Of a stretch of DNA of 64,000 nucleotides, positions 62,557 to 64,000 are shown piece by piece. Under the pieces are notes generated by a model that was not told the DNA's origin, searched no databases, and saw only the letters and a list, made by a program, of their open reading frames with translations. The DNA is taken from assembly GCA_963846585.1 (NCBI GenBank), contig CAWJWO010000007.1, positions 434,001-498,000 of the forward strand, in the 5' to 3' direction. The position numbers were made by a program, and so were the translations under genes. Position 1 is the stretch's first letter; every line of letters starts with the position of its first letter. The stretch comes from JAAUTT01 sp963846585. Its GTDB lineage: Bacteria > Bacteroidota > Bacteroidia > Bacteroidales > JAAUTT01.

Positions 62557-62590
62557 CATCTGCACATCTGCACATCTGCAAATCTACACA
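62557..62590. repeat. CATCTGCA octamer array at the asnB end
   Basis: Three near-perfect 8-bp units and one variant, ending at the asnB stop codon. Confidence 0.75.
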
Positions 62591-64000
62591 TTATTCATTT
62601 ATATTGTTCTTCTCCATCCAATGTGATAGGACTACCACGGGCCAAATGCGTGACCAGGTAATTAAAGGATCGTTGTTGAGGAAGCGGTGCCATAACTGTT
62701 CTATTTGAGGGCCGTTAAAAAATGGATATTTTTCCAGATAATGTAAATGGTGTTCGCAAAAAGATTTTAATTCAACGCGCATCCAATAATCCCAGGGGAA
62801 TGAAAATCCCATCTTTTTACGGTTTACTACTTTTTCAGGTATAAGGCCATTTAGCGACTCAACAAGCAACTGTTTGGGCGTGTGAGGATATTTGAGGCTA
62901 TTATCAACATTAAGGACATATTCTACCAATTCATGGTCAAGAAAAGGAACACGTACTTCCAAAGCATGGGACATGCTCATTTGATCGGTATCGCGGAGTA
63001 AAGTGTTTAGCATGTATGTACTTAATTCTGCCTTGCTGATTTGAGAAATATCTCCATACCTGTTAATGGTACTGTCAGATATCATTGTGGAAATAATCTC
63101 CATAACACGATCGGCCGGAAGGTTGTCACTGTAAATAATTTGTTTGATGGAAGCATCAGAAAAAAGTGCGCATTACAGGATAGGTATTTATTAAATTCCA
63201 TCGTGACAATTGTAACAATTCCCTGGATTTTTCAATCTGTACAGTAGGATTTCTGTAATCGAGAAATTTCAATGCCAGGTACTTGGATAGACCAGGCAAA
63301 TGGTTGAACAGGTTTAATTTTTGTAAAAAATAAAGCCGTTTGAAAATATTATAGCCTGCAAACAGTTCGTCGCCACCCAGTCCACTTATGGCCATGGAAA
63401 TACCGGCCTGTTTTGTTATTTTTGAAACTACCCAGGTATTGGGCCCGTCACCGCTGGGATGATCGAGAGACTCCAGGGCAGGGGCAATCATATTTACAAA
63501 ATCGTCAGGCTTGAGATGGATTTCCTGATGACGCGTAGAGAATTTTTTGGCTATCATTTGTGAATATGGTGACTCGGAGTAACCTTTTTCGTCGAACACA
63601 ACAGAGAAGGTATTTATGGGCTGAGTCGATACCTGGCTCATTAAACCTACCATGGCACTTGAGTCAATGCCCCCGGAGAGAAAGGCACCAAAGGGCACAT
63701 CTGCAACCATACGCTGTTCCACCGATTTACCTAACAGTTGATAAATGTCCTTATGTACTTCCTTGTTTGCTTTTGCCTTCGGGAGAAAGTTTTACAGGTT
63801 TGTTATTAAGGTTCCAGTACTGCCCGGAATGAAACCACGGGTTGATCCCTTTGTGAACCTGTGCTGCTGATTGTTTCAACCCGCATCCATTCCCCTGGCA
63901 TGAGCATGTACACATCTTCAAGAATAGTTGAAGGAGCATGGACGGTTTGATAGCGGAGAAAATCGATAACGGATGAATACGACATTTTTGAAGAGGACAT
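62591..64000 (-). pseudogene. asnB: Asparagine synthetase (glutamine-hydrolysing) type, frameshifted, 5' end beyond window
   Basis: The C-terminal synthetase domain of an AsnB-like protein, spread over several reading frames. YSSVIDFLRYQTVHAPSTI opens the visible part (minus strand from 64000). The frame shifts near 63860 (to INPWFHSGQYWNL), again near 63760 (to KDIYQLLGKS...), and at a run of six T (63168-63173 on the plus strand as A), where one base fewer restores SDASIKQIIYS. The PP-loop LSGGIDSSAMVG, GLGGDELFAGYN and the C-terminal VRVPFLDHELV and NRKKMGFSFPWDYW are conserved. Members often act in polysaccharide loci. Either a decayed gene or base-call errors near a contig end. The N-terminal amidotransferase part lies outside. 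Confidence 0.82.

Overview
The window comes from an AT-rich Bacteroidota chromosome, probably close to Bacteroidales or a related marine or anaerobic order. This is inferred from the gene content: the DUF4271-hemD-rnpA-yidD block, gldA/F/G-type ABC genes with a DUF4340 partner, a dut/DUF4292/EnvC-like block, a PorT-like barrel, Bacteroidota-style lone YbeY and Zn-ligand-poor sirtuin, and several promoters resembling the TAnnTTTG type. Most genes are chromosomal housekeeping genes. No rRNA, tRNA, CRISPR array, prophage or intact insertion sequence was seen.

Layout. 1-11.4 kb: an AsmA-like envelope protein (cut by the window edge), a PocR-domain hybrid histidine kinase with a lone receiver, a pair of M16 peptidase-type subunits, a small HTH protein and a TPR hybrid histidine kinase. 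11.4-14.1 kb: DUF4271, hemD, rnpA, yidD. 14.2-25.1 kb (minus strand): PBP1C, a very large alpha-2-macroglobulin lipoprotein and polA. 25.4-36.3 kb: polyprenyl synthase, then uvrC, two perfect parS-like palindromes, mnmG, ybeY, an anti-sigma-type ATPase, EnvC-like, DUF4292, dut and a flippase. 36.4-41.7 kb: pheS, a small degraded island (nonsense-broken TonB-like gene and an IS1595 remnant), OsmC, ruvB, nadA. 42-47.3 kb: mtgA, an ECF sigma/anti-sigma/Spy-like cluster, msrA and a coiled-coil membrane protein. 47.6-52.2 kb: hemW, Rrf2 regulator, rpiB, LapA-like, comF, outer-membrane barrel. 52.3-56.6 kb: the gldAFG-DUF4340 operon. 56.7-64 kb: cytidylate-kinase-like, dnaG, sirtuin, then the edge of a polysaccharide-type locus with a glycosyltransferase, a DUF433/DUF5615 toxin-antitoxin-like pair and a frameshifted asnB.

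The most unusual thing is what lies between the genes. Roughly thirty intergenic stretches are filled by short degenerate tandem arrays with period 7 (sometimes 8). At least eight unrelated-looking unit families are used (types GGGACGT, CCCTAGC, GGTTCCT, AATCTTA, GTCGTAA, CTTTCAT/GACAGAG, CCTACTT, GTGCTTA, and the octamer TTAATCAC). Many arrays occur as inverted pairs around a short spacer. They often begin inside or exactly at stop codons, and in places they are translated: a heptapeptide-repeat tail on a LapA-like protein, and part of the signal-peptide region of an M16 protease. Superimposed on these are a 193-bp MITE-like element (two inverted copies 26 kb apart), a composite inverted-repeat element at 26.4-26.9 kb, and REP-like hairpins.

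Functionally, the envelope theme dominates: peptidoglycan synthesis and its monitoring (PBP1C with alpha-2-macroglobulin, MtgA, EnvC-like), periplasmic stress sensing (sigma/anti-sigma/Spy-like) and outer-membrane proteins, alongside DNA replication and repair (polA, uvrC, ruvB, dnaG) and tRNA modification.
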